64,000 nt of DNA, from positions 52,998,388 to 53,062,387 of the forward strand of contig NC_069124.1 of NCBI RefSeq assembly GCF_026914265.1, read 5' to 3'. The first letter of the stretch is position 1; the number at the start of each line of letters is the position of its first letter. Positions 38,601-53,379 of the stretch are shown here, in pieces. Position numbers and translations under genes: made by a program. Source of the stretch: Mya arenaria. Its lineage: Eukaryota > Mollusca > Bivalvia > Myida > Myidae. A model generated the notes under the pieces. The model saw only the letters and a list, made by a program, of their open reading frames with translations. It did no database searches and had not been told where the DNA came from.

Positions 38601-41600
38601 AACGGAAATAGGAAAATCTACGATCTGATTTGTTTGTCAGCAATGTTTTATTATTGAATAGAAAATAAACTACATGTGCAATTAAATGCAAGATTTCTTT
38701 GAACAATTCTTTTTTGTTTTGAGACGCAAAGTAGCAGTATGTCACCAGACTCGAATTTCATTTTGTAATTTGTTCAATTATTTACAAACACAAGAAATCT
38801 TATCCTAAGCGCGCATCAATGGCAAGGTTACTATGCTGTCGGGAATTTAATTGGCAATGTGCTTATCACCAAGAAATTCCATTATCTAAGCAAATAATAC
38901 AATCATAAAACTGTAGTCAAATGTGCTTGGTCATCAAATATTTATGGTCAAAGTGCCCATAGTATTTCTTTGAACTCGCCCCTAACACAAACGTTTTATT
39001 TGGTGTTTATTGTCCTCGTAGACGGTATTGGTGACACGGTGTGAGACAGCGAGTCTGTGAGCAAAACTGCTATAAAAGATTACTATAAGAGGGTTGTCTA
39101 CGTCGAGTGATTTATTCGAAAAAAGGGTTGGTGCTAATCTTAAAACAAATTAATTTTAAAATACATGGTCTCATTGGTTCAATAAATCTCACTTTTACAC
39201 CGTTTTACGACTTGCTTATCTGAGAGCAAATCTGTGTTGAAATGGCTACTAGCTCTTTCTTTGTACAATATATAGAGCATTATTGGGAGAACAACTCTCG
39301 TTACCCGCAATCAAAGTGGCATAACTCTACCTCCATATCCCGAACACACCAAGTAGTTATCGAGCCAATACTGTAATCGCACTGTCCGTCCGTCCGTCCG
39401 TCAGCCAGATGATGTCGTTTATCAGCTGTTTCTTACTCAAGTTTTATTATTTATCAAAATTCACGGAATTGTACAGCAGCATGGGCAGGTGTGTCACGCA
39501 TAGCATTCGTGATATAATCTTAAAGATCAAGGTCACACTTAAATGGCTTTGAACCATATATTCCATAGGAATTCAATGGTAACACCTTGTGTCACTCTGT
39601 TTAGATGAATTTTGACCACAGTTCACAGATTTGTAGAGTTGCACTGGATGGTATGTCGCTCATAACATTTGTACTTGCATCGCAAATACTTAGTGGTCAG
39701 TAGAGACTAATGGGTATTTTATGGTAATAAATCATGTCTCAGCTGTAACCTTATCACATCCTGTGCGTTGGGATTCATTTTGACAAATGAAAAAGTCGTC
39801 CAACTTCAGGTCAATAATTTTTATGTCAGTTACAACCATCTGATCAGTTTATCTTCGTATTATACAAATACTAGGCCACGTGTCTGGCCTACTGCACGTG
39901 TCATTAAGCCTTAGTTTCAATAAATGATTAAAACAGGAAAAAACTTCTTTACAGAAATAAAATACATACATACTAAAATAACACGTTTTACTTAGGGCTA
40001 CACCAGACAAGTAAATTAGATCTATGGAGATATTGTCCTGAAAATCTGAGAGAGTTTGGGGTTGAACATGTGTCGCCATTAAAGGACCATCTTTTACTCT
40101 AGTTGCATTGACTGAAAACACCCCCAATCAGCCTTAAAGAATGATGTATACTTCAATGGTAGGTGATTCTTTGTTATATATTATTTGCACTTTTCCAGGC
40201 GGGGTTTGACTGAGCTTGACTGTGTTCTATGCGGAAAGAAGAAGAAAGACATTATACGCAAGAAGCAGACGAACCAGTCACGAAACAGGTGTGAGTGCCC
40301 GGATGTCTCGTGCTGTCAGCCGTGCATAGACGACATGAAAGCGAGACACGGCAAGGGACATAACGGCACCAAACCTCCATATACGTAAGAATGTTATTAT
40401 GTTTACTCTGCAATGGATCAAATACTTCTTGAAATATAAATATTCAAAAAATAAATAAAAACCAAACTTGTATTGTTTTGAGATACTGTTTTTTAGAAGT
40501 ATATTGCTGTCTTCCTCTTTGCTCTTGATTCATGAAGATAGATGGTCCTTTATAAACTTTGTGTTATACTGGTGATTTAACTTTTCTTGCACTCCAATGT
40601 GCATGGCCATTTTGTTTTGTCTTACCTATTCCCCCAGCTGCAAGACCCACGGTCAATACCGAGAATACCAGGACAGTCTGATCGGGTTTAAGGACTGGTG
40701 TATCGTCATGGTAACCATCTCCATTATACCCCTGGGTCTCGTGGTCTTCGAGACCGGGATCGACCTAAACTGGATCTTCTACAGCGGCGCCATCGTCACC
40801 ATCCCCTGTTTCCCACCAGTCATCCTCTCCATCATCTGGGTCAAAGCCACAGGGAAGGGGCTTATGTCAGGTAGGGCCGGGCATATTGATATACTAAATC
40901 ACACAAAATAGGATCAAGGCCACTGGAAAGAGGTTTATATCAGGTATGGCCGGGCTATACTAGATAGTACAAATCTGGGTCAAAGTCACCGGGAAGAGGT
41001 TTATATCAGATAAGAATCGGCGTATTGATATACTAAATAGCAAAATATATGTATCAAGGCCACTTGGGAGCTTATTTCAAGTAAGCCGTGCGTATTTATA
41101 TACTAGCTAGCACATATCTGATGTAAGTCTCTTCATGGCCGGGCGCATTAATTTACAAAAAAACTGGGTCAAGACCATCGAGGTGAGGACCGACGTATTG
41201 ATATACTACATATCAAACGTCTGGACCAAAGACACTGAGAATGGGTTTATGTCAGGTAAGGTCGGGCGCATTGATATACTGATAGCTTAAATATGGTCAA
41301 GGCTAACGAAAAGGGGCTTACATCATGTAAGGCCCGACGTAAAGCAAACATTTGAGTAAGGGTCACTGAGAAGGAGCTTATGTCAGTTAAGGCCGGGCTT
41401 ATTGATATACCAAATTGCCAAAATCTGGTTCAAAGCTTCTAGGAATGAGCTTATATCAGGTAAGGCCGGGCGTTTTGATATTTTAGAGAGCCAAAATCGG
41501 TGTCAAGGCCAGCGAGATGGGACTTTAGTCAGGTAAGCAACGGCATATTGCTCAATGGCAGCGGGAAGGGGCGTTTGTCAGGTAAGTGTCGGCAGTTTGA

Positions 41601-43552
41601 TATACTAGATTATACAAATCTGGGTCAAGGCCACAGGAATCGAACCTATATCAGGCTAGTGCGGTATTGAAATTGTATTGTTGATAGCTCTGTCACAATT
41701 AAGCAAGTAACGATTTTACTGTGACTCGATTATGGGAAAGGGGCTTTTTTTCAACTTTATCAAATACAATACCAACGAGGAAATGGGCTTATCAGTGGCG
41801 GCATTTAACTTACTTTCAGTGATCAAATTTCAAGATGAATTCCGGATTAAGGTCACGGGAAATAGTCAAATCCTATCATGCCAGGAGCGTATATTTCAAT
41901 TCAAACCTAGCTCATACCTGAGGAAATGCCAAGTGCTGTGAAAGGGTGGTGGGTAATGCTAATTTTAGTATTGACCGTAAGCTTATTACAGTACAAGCAC
42001 CGGCCCATTGAATTTACGTAAATGAACGTGACTTTTATGGCATTTCTAGAACTGGGAGTGGCAATAATGGAAACAAAACTATACACAGTTAATGCATCAT
42101 GATTCATGAGTTGTCAATGTATGAAACGAACCCATATGGCATTTTTCTAGAAATCAAAAAAGGATGATGTTGATGTCATATATTATTTGTTTATACCAGT
42201 TCGCATCGATCATTCGAAACACTTCTATGATCCTTAAGATGTAGTGTATGCCAGTTTGCTTGATTCAATTCAGTTGTCTTTTATTTAGAGAAAAATAGTG
42301 GTCTAAATCCGGTTAGTGACATTAAAAACCCTTGATAAATGTTTACAAGCATCGCGTTTCCTCAAGAAATGAAGAAATCATTACGCACAGACTTAAATGA
42401 CGACGGCGACCGCTTATTCATTAGATTTGTGGACAATTAATGCGTTTTATATATGATTTATCATAGGAAAATGATACCCAACATCTGTATTCAGCCAGTA
42501 TATTGAGTTAAACTTCTTTTGTAGTTTGTTATGCGGACGACGTTACTCCTTCTTTAGAAATAATTGATCTCTTTGCACAAATAGTTATTGGATGTTATTT
42601 GAGATACTGTTCGGATGTTTTAATGTCGATCTGTTATACACTGAGTCAAAGAAAACTATATTGACATGAACACGTGAACAGTTAGTGAACAACAAAACAG
42701 GGACCCACGGAGACTTATTTTAAGAATGTGCGTTCATGCAAAAAGTCGCATTGGTAGTAGACGAACCCTAGATAAACTACGCAATAACATTATATCCTTT
42801 AATAGCTTATCAGTGATAAGCTATATTATCGAATGTCATTAAGTTGTTGTTGTTGTTTCTAAAATTTAAACCCCACCCTTTATCTCCATCTATTATTTGT
42901 AGGTGGGGCCGCGGGCCTTGTGTGCGGGGTGACGGCTACCCTGGTCACCGCCTCCTTCTACGAAGGCGGACTCAGCAACTTCCTGTTGAACACGGTCCAG
43001 AACTACGCCATTTTGGCCGGCACGTGCTCCAGTTTCGGAGCTAGTCTTCTCTGTTGCATAGTTGTTTCGCTTTTTACGCATGACATCAAAACGGTCGACG
43101 ACGAGAATTTCGAGTGGCAAAAAATGTATGACATAGAAAACCCTCTGAATCCATGGGAGTTAAATTATCGCGAGGAGTTAAAGGGTTTGGAATACGAAGG
43201 AAAGCCTACATTCGAACAGATGGCGGAAACATTTAGGAAAGCTAAACTAACCGCTTACATCGGTGGCGCTATATGCATAGTGGCGTTCGCGGTGGTTATC
43301 CCCGGCATCATGGCGATGTTCCCTAAGATGGATCTTACCCAGTTTTCTTTCTGGATTTGGGGTACCCAGATTTTCGCCGTCATCATGGCGGTGATCGTGA
43401 TCGTAGCGCCGATGGCCGAGGAGATTCACAAGATCATGAAGGAGTACCGGAAGTCGGCGCATAAAATGAACGTAGGGTATGGACAGATGAATGTCATCAA
43501 TGCTGAGCACGCTGACCAAGAGGATGGTAAAACACCCGTTACGAATGTTTAA
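18517..43552 (+). CDS. DUR3: DUR3-like urea/proton symporter (nine exons)
   Basis: Exons 18517-18575, 28642-28885, 34049-34165, 36025-36447, 36730-36943, 37218-37383, 40199-40384, 40638-40870 and 42903-43552 join in phase to 2292 nt, giving 763 residues. The family is the sodium:solute symporter fold (SLC5-like). Yeast and plant DUR3 carry urea, and in yeast also polyamines, across the plasma membrane with protons. Diagnostic stretches are [75 protein letters not shown] and [19 protein letters not shown]. About 13 or more hydrophobic helices are visible. Residues 416-474 form a Cys/His-rich hydrophilic loop. The C-terminal tail is short and hydrophilic. Exon 1 is the least certain part; the rest is firm. 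Substrate is inferred from the family. Confidence 0.92.
19089..19226. repeat. (TTG)n/(GTG)n ... (CAA)n fold-back microsatellite
   Basis: A TTG-repeat and GTG-repeat tract is followed within 60 bp by ACCCAACC and CAACAACAAC tracts. The two sides are complementary, so the strand could fold into a hairpin. Confidence 0.8.
20809..21169. mobile_element. Fold-back MITE (AAAGCTGCACTCTCACAGA family), copy A
   Basis: The ends TTAAAGCTGCACTCTCACAG and CTGTGAGAGTGCAGCTTTAA are inverted, and inversion continues inward through CGTTTTGACAAC, TTTGTCTTGGAA and CAGACTGC-type blocks to the centre at about 20990. The whole ~360 bp is a near-palindrome. TTAA at the ends suggests a TTAA target. No coding. Confidence 0.88.
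22250..22332 (-). mobile_element. tRNA-like SINE head
   Basis: Read on the minus strand, GTGGACGAGTGGATAAAG resembles an A box and CATGGGTTCGCTCCCC a B box, at tRNA-like spacing. It lacks an intact acceptor stem and is taken as a SINE head rather than a working tRNA gene. Confidence 0.5.
23176..23290 (+). mobile_element. pogo/Tigger-like transposon end
   Basis: TA followed by CAGTTGAACCCCGTTGGCTC and GAACTCGCTTGGCTCGA matches the type of terminus at 10871. No matching right end or transposase was found nearby. Confidence 0.5.
24925..25110 (+). mobile_element. tRNA-derived SINE
   Basis: The tRNA-like head has GTGGTCTACTGGTAGAGG and the B box GAGGGTTCGATCC. It is followed by GGTACTTTCGTATGACCTC and a body shared with 11660-11800. 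It is preceded by a T10 and G14 homopolymer pair. Confidence 0.7.
25698..26059. mobile_element. Fold-back MITE (AAAGCTGCACTCTCACAGA family), copy B
   Basis: Same family and length as 20809-21169, with both inverted ends intact (TTAAAGCTGCACTCTCACAG ... CTGTGAGAGTGCAGCTTTAA). Apparent short open frames inside are by-products of the palindrome. Confidence 0.88.
26640..28190. repeat. Paired inverted arrays of an ATGTCTAACTGACATGTTATT-like motif
   Basis: From 26640 to 26960 short units built on ATGTCTAAC-GACATG and TTATTATGTCTAA are repeated. From about 27620 to 28190 the same motif recurs in reverse complement (TTAGACATAATAACATG). A 36-bp non-repeat block at 26948-26983 is also mirrored near 27887-27924 (GAAATGGACAATACGTC), showing that the two arms are one inverted repeat. 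Confidence 0.8.
28319..28598 (-). mobile_element. Young tRNA-derived SINE with 13-bp target duplication
   Basis: On the minus strand it has A box GTGGTTAGCGCATTCG, B box CCAGGTTCGATTCCC, a body with TGGTGGTCACCAGGCC and GGGTTTTCTCCGGGTTCTCC, and a tail with AATAAAGTTAAAC. It is bounded by perfect direct repeats CTCCTCTTGTTAT at 28319-28331 and 28586-28598. The intact duplication suggests a recent insertion. It sits in DUR3 intron 1. Confidence 0.9.
28642..28885 (+). CDS. DUR3: DUR3 exon 2
   Basis: Acceptor CTCCTTAAG, donor AAAG|GTTAGT. It codes residues 21-101, with the first membrane helix ([20 protein letters not shown]), [15 protein letters not shown] and [25 protein letters not shown] target duplication ends only 43 bp before the acceptor junction. 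Confidence 0.93.
28886..29979 (+). other. DUR3 intron 2, left part
   Basis: Non-coding AT-rich sequence with nothing recognised. Confidence 0.5.
29980..32400 (+). mobile_element. Decayed LINE (non-LTR retrotransposon)
   Basis: Fragments read as LINE endonuclease-linker and reverse transcriptase: a linker with [15 protein letters not shown], then [35 protein letters not shown] and [13 protein letters not shown]. Stops and frame changes are scattered throughout, so it is not active. Motif order matches CR1/Jockey-like LINEs. It lies in sense orientation in intron 2. The 5' end is unclear. Confidence 0.75.
32551..32638. repeat. (TA)n microsatellite
   Basis: About 88 bp of uninterrupted TA repeats in DUR3 intron 2. 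Tyr-Ile open frames here are meaningless. Confidence 0.97.
33463..33722. mobile_element. hAT-like MITE, family with CAGG-GCGGATCC end
   Basis: The right end (minus strand) CAGGTGCGGATCCTGGATTT and the left end (plus) GTAGATCCAGGCATGACGC are loosely inverted. Both lead into GAGGGGGCG blocks. Related pieces occur at 46540-46762 and 52384-52576. The CAGGGGCGGATC-type tip is typical of hAT MITEs. Confidence 0.6.
34049..34165 (+). CDS. DUR3: DUR3 exon 3
   Basis: Acceptor TATTTCAG, donor TCAA|GTAAGC. It codes 39 residues from [12 protein letters not shown] to [11 protein letters not shown], a highly conserved DUR3 block. Phase 0 on both sides. Confidence 0.95.
34166..36024 (+). other. DUR3 intron 3
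   Basis: About half of this intron is the polypyrimidine tract at 34470-35378. The rest is AT-rich with nothing recognised. Confidence 0.7.
34470..35378. repeat. ~0.9-kb polypyrimidine compound microsatellite
   Basis: Mostly (TTCC)n, interrupted by (TCCC)n near 34570 and GCCC/GTCC variants, then (TCCG)n near 35190-35222, (TCCC)n, (TCC)n and finally (TTC)n to 35368. The plus strand, which is the DUR3 sense strand, is almost pure pyrimidine. All frames are open by composition only. Confidence 0.97.
36025..36447 (+). CDS. DUR3: DUR3 exon 4
   Basis: Acceptor TTGTGTAG, donor AGAG|GTACTT. 141 codons, residues 141-281, with several helices and [20 protein letters not shown]. An acidic/polar loop ([14 protein letters not shown]) precedes the next helix. 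Phase 0 on both sides. Confidence 0.95.
36730..36943 (+). CDS. DUR3: DUR3 exon 5
   Basis: Acceptor ATATGACAG, donor GAAG|GTATAT. It codes [20 protein letters not shown] and [20 protein letters not shown], conserved in DUR3 proteins. It ends with one spare base. Confidence 0.95.
37218..37383 (+). CDS. DUR3: DUR3 exon 6
   Basis: Acceptor CTCTTGCAG. The donor TTTAG|GTGGGT is fixed by the phase of the next exon, which restores Arg at the join. It codes [12 protein letters not shown] through [11 protein letters not shown]. Confidence 0.93.
38434..38655. mobile_element. Fold-back MITE, truncated copy C
   Basis: It starts TTAAAGATGCATTCTCACAG and carries the left arm and centre of the 20809/25698 family. 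It breaks off after GATTTGTTTGTCAGCA without the right end. Confidence 0.75.
39380..39650 (+). repeat. Dispersed repeat headed by (TCCG)n
   Basis: (TCCG)n at 39382-39402 leads into TCAAAATTCACGGAATTGTA and GCAGCATGGGCAGGTGTG. This TCCGTCCG head also starts the element at 62261, suggesting a related, diverged family. Confidence 0.5.
40199..40384 (+). CDS. DUR3: DUR3 exon 7, Cys-rich loop
   Basis: Acceptor TTTTCCAG, donor ATAC|GTAAGA. It codes residues 409-469, a hydrophilic insert with [16 protein letters not shown] and two His (458, 462). It has no hydrophobic helix, so it should lie outside the membrane between two helices. Confidence 0.9.
40638..40870 (+). CDS. DUR3: DUR3 exon 8
   Basis: Acceptor CCCCCAG, donor TCAG|GTAGGG. 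It completes the Cys/His loop (TCKTH), then codes two helices ending [17 protein letters not shown]. Its last ~35 bp and the donor are the founder unit of the array at 40836-41665. Confidence 0.93.
40836..41665 (+). repeat. Tandem array of DUR3 exon-8 end plus splice donor, ~13 units
   Basis: Unit 1 contains the last ~35 coding bases of DUR3 exon 8 (ATCTGGGTCAAAGCCACAGG...), the donor, and an intron part (GGCCGGGCATATTGATATAC). About twelve diverged copies of ~45-76 bp follow. Copies with a CAGGTAAG-type donor are at 41256, 41460, 41533 and 41582. Coding potential is lost after unit 1: an in-frame stop lies at 40909-40911. Confidence 0.92.
41666..42902 (+). other. Rest of DUR3 intron 8
   Basis: A degenerate echo of the array may remain at about 41729-41750 (ATTATGGGAAAGGGGCTT). 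Otherwise nothing recognised. Confidence 0.5.
42903..43552 (+). CDS. DUR3: DUR3 terminal exon
   Basis: Acceptor ATTTGTAG. 215 codons plus stop, starting [20 protein letters not shown] across the join. It carries the last helices, a polar stretch with [11 protein letters not shown]-like character, and a tail ending KTPVTNV. It is normal in length for the family. Confidence 0.94.
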
Positions 43553-43737
43553 TAGTATATACACTTTGTCAACTAGGGTGCAATGGCAACCCCGTTTTCA
43601 CGTGACATATATAATCAATAATGAAGTGATAACACTAGCGGGTCCGCGCCCTCTCTCATATCCTGTGCCCGCCCCTGGATAAGACTATTTAAGAAACGCA
43701 ATGCCATATGCCGTTTTATGAAGTGTTATTTCAGATC

Positions 43738-43796
<59 letters not shown>
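43738..43796 (+). repeat. (AAT)n ending in an AATAAA signal
   Basis: About 18 AAT repeats run directly into AATAAA at 43791-43796, some 240 bp after the DUR3 stop. AATAAA is a candidate polyadenylation signal; use is inferred. Confidence 0.75.
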
Positions 43797-43797
<1 letters not shown>

Positions 43798-45137
43798 GCA
43801 GACATTTAATTATTAACTATCATCACAGCAAAGCGGTGTATGTATGACAAAAACTATTAATAATCATTTCTCATTCAATTTTTATTACACTACAAACTCA
43901 TATACATTGTTTATGTACAAGCAATATCTAACACCCAGAATGATGACGTATTTTGGTACATTATTTAGTCATTTTAATTAGTTGTTTGTATAAACGTTTT
44001 ATATAATATTGTCATTGTACTTTACACAAAAGTGGCCATGTTGTAACATAATACGTTTGTAGTGTACGTGTAGGTCTACCTCAGACGTCAACTGTGACTT
44101 CATTGTTAATTATTTGTTAATTATTTAGTGTACAGATATACTGCTTGTGTTTACGTTGTAAATAATGTTGTTTAATTAATACGAGTTGTAGTAGTAAAAG
44201 TTGAGAGCCCGTAGAAGGTCCCACGTTACTTTTAATCAATCAAGTCGCACAAAATGCCAAATTCGACCCCAAAAGGGGATTTATTGGAATACACTTGTCC
44301 TTGTACGACCGAGGTTTGGTTCAATCAAACGATTCAACTCAGAAATTTAAAACCTGTCGCATGTGGCTTATAGGCGACTTTAAAGTAATTGCCCGAGTTC
44401 CATCCCCGCCCGCCACCTCTTTTCCGCCGCCTCTTAAATTTATTGCCTCGCATAAAAAAATGAACTAGGATCTGTATTTGCGAATCTATCTGGTACTGTT
44501 CTGGAACGGTGTTCATTCATACCTACGGTGTCTATGCAAAAAAGGAGAATTGTAATAATGGTGTTCATGGTTCGTCTAGAAATATAAGTATATGGTCCCA
44601 AATGCATTAAGATTTAAGAAAGAGCATAACTCATACTCAACGGTGAAACAGTCATTTACATCTAAGAAAAATAAAATTCAAAAATAAAATTGGATGAAAA
44701 TCTAGCAATTAATTTATATTGGCCTTACGGTATAATTAAGAATGACGTTCGACATGTATTATGATTTTTTTTTTCATTTTAGAAACAGACCCAATTGCCT
44801 TTTGTAAGCAAGATGGGTAACACTACTAATAAAATCTGAGCGCCGATAAATGTTTGCCAAAAAAACTTTGAAATTTCATACACAAACCAGCTGTTTTTAT
44901 ATACATGTGTTATATATATAAGTATATAGCTTATAGGTTAAACCATTAAACAGTCATGTTGGGTACAATGTACTAGTATGTGCAGCTGAATGTGGGTGTC
45001 ATCTCAGTTCGCGAAGTGCACTTTAAACTCGGAGTTCTATTTGGTGTAGTCGGTATTACATCATGCTGCATTATGTAAAACATTTCAGTCAATGCATACA
45101 TATTTGTAGCATCTATTTTGTATTTAATGAAAAGTCG
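43797..45137. other. Between DUR3 and TDO, nothing recognised
   Basis: AT-rich spacer between two convergent genes. No exon or RNA was supported. Confidence 0.5.
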
Positions 45138-45440
45138 TTATGCACCAGTCAGTTGTAACCACGGCCACCAGGTCCGGGGACTTTGACTTTCGGTTCAGCA
45201 AAGCCCGGCTAAAATCCCCACCCTGCGGGGACTGGTGGTAATATCCCCTGCAAATGCGATCGCACCCCAGAGACCCTAGGTAAAGCTCATTCCCCGCTAT
45301 TTTTGGCGCGAAGACAAAACCATCGCATTCAACCCGGCTTTGCGGGGCCACCAGGTAGGTAAAAAGACGGCACATTTCCCCGGCTATCCCCTGTATACCC
45401 CTAGACCTGGGGGCCGTGGTTACAATTGACTGCTGCATAA
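45138..45440. mobile_element. GC-rich MITE, complete copy
   Basis: The ends TTATGCACCAGTCAGTTGTA and TACAATTGACTGCTGCATAA are inverted. Inversion extends through ACCACGGCC and the CCCAGGTC-type block (~40 bp). It is GC-rich inside with no coding. Same family as 47121-47422 and 13400-13641. Confidence 0.88.
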
Positions 45441-45878
45441 GATCACGACTCGATCAGTGCTTGCAATGGTGTTTTAAAATGAAGTCAATATATTGTACTA
45501 AATATGTTGTATAGCTAATACATTTTATAAAGAATGTACACATATATTGTTCTTTTTTATTAGATGCCAACCAATGATATTCAATGTGAACCGTAAATAA
45601 TGCAAACTGTATGTATGCAAATATAAAATGATACAGTGCAATTCAGAATGACCAAACCCCAGGTGAATCAACGTATTATACAACATGGAGATTATAAGAC
45701 AAGTCCAGTTTTTACAATAATGTTTACTGAATATCACAGGGGCAGTGTGCGTTGTTTTGACATTTGACCACGCCCCCCGTTATTATATTTTGATAATACA
45801 ATACAGATTCACAAAAATATTATTTTTGTAAGTTATCGTTAGTAACACTTCCCCAATCATTATATATCAGCCTGGGAT

Positions 45879-45884
45879 TTTATT
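45879..45884 (-). other. Candidate polyadenylation signal for TDO
   Basis: AATAAA on the minus strand, about 195 bases after the TDO stop codon. Confidence 0.35.
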
Positions 45885-46077
45885 TAAACAAAATAATGGG
45901 GGAGGGGGCGCATTCAAATGGTTGTGTCAAAACGCCCCTACGCTGAATATGGCTTGATTCAGTAAAATTACACTAAAATAGGATACAACTTAAACGTGTA
46001 TTCACTGCGTATATAACGTAATTTCCTTACAATTCAAGAAATAAGTCATATTGAAAGCAACACATTGTAGACCTGCT

Positions 46078-51820
<5,743 letters not shown>

Positions 51821-51872
51821 TGTTGTGGTGTTTTCAACAATTTTCCACTCCTTATTTATCAGTCACAAACAC

Positions 51873-51880
51873 ATATATAA
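51873..51880 (-). promoter_or_regulatory. TATA-like box upstream of TDO
   Basis: TTATATAT on the minus strand, about 53 bases before the TDO ATG. This would give a short leader. No initiator could be defined. Confidence 0.4.
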
Positions 51881-51882
51881 CT

Positions 51883-53379
51883 GTTCCCTTCGTCTGTGCG
51901 CAGTTGGACACATTCGCAATTGACCTCGCTGGAGGTCAATTTGAAGCCATTCCAAATTTTAGATCTGATTACGAGTTATTAACAAACAAAACAAAAACAA
52001 TGATTTATCTGTAGATAATCTGCCGACGCATCCAAACAAACCACTCAACACTACTGTTTTAATTATGAAAACCTATACAATGTTGATTGTTAAACTGTTT
52101 TGAAGCTGTTCAGTCTCGAAATATGTCAGTTTGCAGACTCGGTCCAAATGTATACCAATAGCGACCTACTTTTAGGAGAACCATTATCAAACTATTGTCA
52201 CGGAATCTGTTTTTGCCTTGTATGACATTTTGGTTCAAATAGCATACGTCAGTGGTGTAAAGATTCCCATATCACAGAGGGATTTTCTTATTCATTGAAA
52301 TCTTTAATGTTTTACTTTAATGAAAATACACAGAACTTCCTCAATTTTTGTTACTCTAGCGGATACTTAAATCTTCGAAATTAACTTTTTATTTCATTTT
52401 CGGAGAAAATACAACCAAATGCACCATTTAGGACTAGAAATTGATAGATGACTACACCCACCCCCGCCAACGCTTTAAACTAAATACATTGCGGGTCTGA
52501 GGGAGGGGCGCAAGTCAAAAGCTAACGCCACTAAATGACGCCCCCGTCTAATGTAAAATCCTGGATCCGCCCGTGTGTTTTGTTGAAATTGGAATGGAAA
52601 ACAAAGGCAGCATAGCAATGAATCTTCATAAACTTGAAAAGTACGTCTGTGGAATAGTAAGAGTGGTAATATTAAGAGCTTTGCTATGATTGCTTGGTTC
52701 AATTTCTCGAAAATCTTCAGTTGTGTCTTAGACCGACCTATTGTAGCCGGAGCACGGTGGCCATTCAAATATTGGGAATGGCAAGGTGTAGTATAGGAAA
52801 TGTTTATGCGAAACATTTGGTTTTGATAAATAGGTTTTTTTCGTACATGAAAATATGTACATGTTCAAACTCCTTTGAGCACTATTACGCCGACGAACTT
52901 TCGCGAAACTCATCCTCATCACTATCATCATCCACGCTACCAAAATACGACAGAGTATTTACACATGTTAATAGTGGGCATGAGTGCAAGATCGGAAAGG
53001 CGTGCGCTTCGTCATTTAAACAGGACAGTCTGTTCTGCCGCAAAACATACTTATTGTGGGCATGTTTTTGTAGGAATGCGTTTGAACGTGGTCTGTAGTT
53101 TTAAATCTCAAGGAACAGGACATGCACTTGTTATACTAGTGCAACACCCTTATCATTAAGCTGTCCATAATATCACTTTCACCTTTGCACGTACGTAGTC
53201 ATGTACGCTTCAAACGACGTCCTCGTGTGATTTCGACCTTACTGGATGTTGCAAGCTACAATCGATGCTCAAGAGTATTTGGACTGGGCCGTGTCATCAA
53301 AAGGCACGGGTCAATAATACTGTTCAAAAATATCTCCTTTAAATCGTTCCTAGGAGTCTTGATGAGGCGGTTCATGCTA
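51883..53379. other. TDO upstream region
   Basis: Non-coding by eye. 52384-52576 holds a fragment of the hAT-like MITE family, ending in GGATCCGCCCGTG. Nothing else recognised. Confidence 0.5.

Larger units (their letters stand above)
37384..40198 (+). other. DUR3 intron 6
   Basis: Holds the truncated fold-back MITE at 38434 and the repeat at 39380. Nothing else could be named. Confidence 0.6.
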
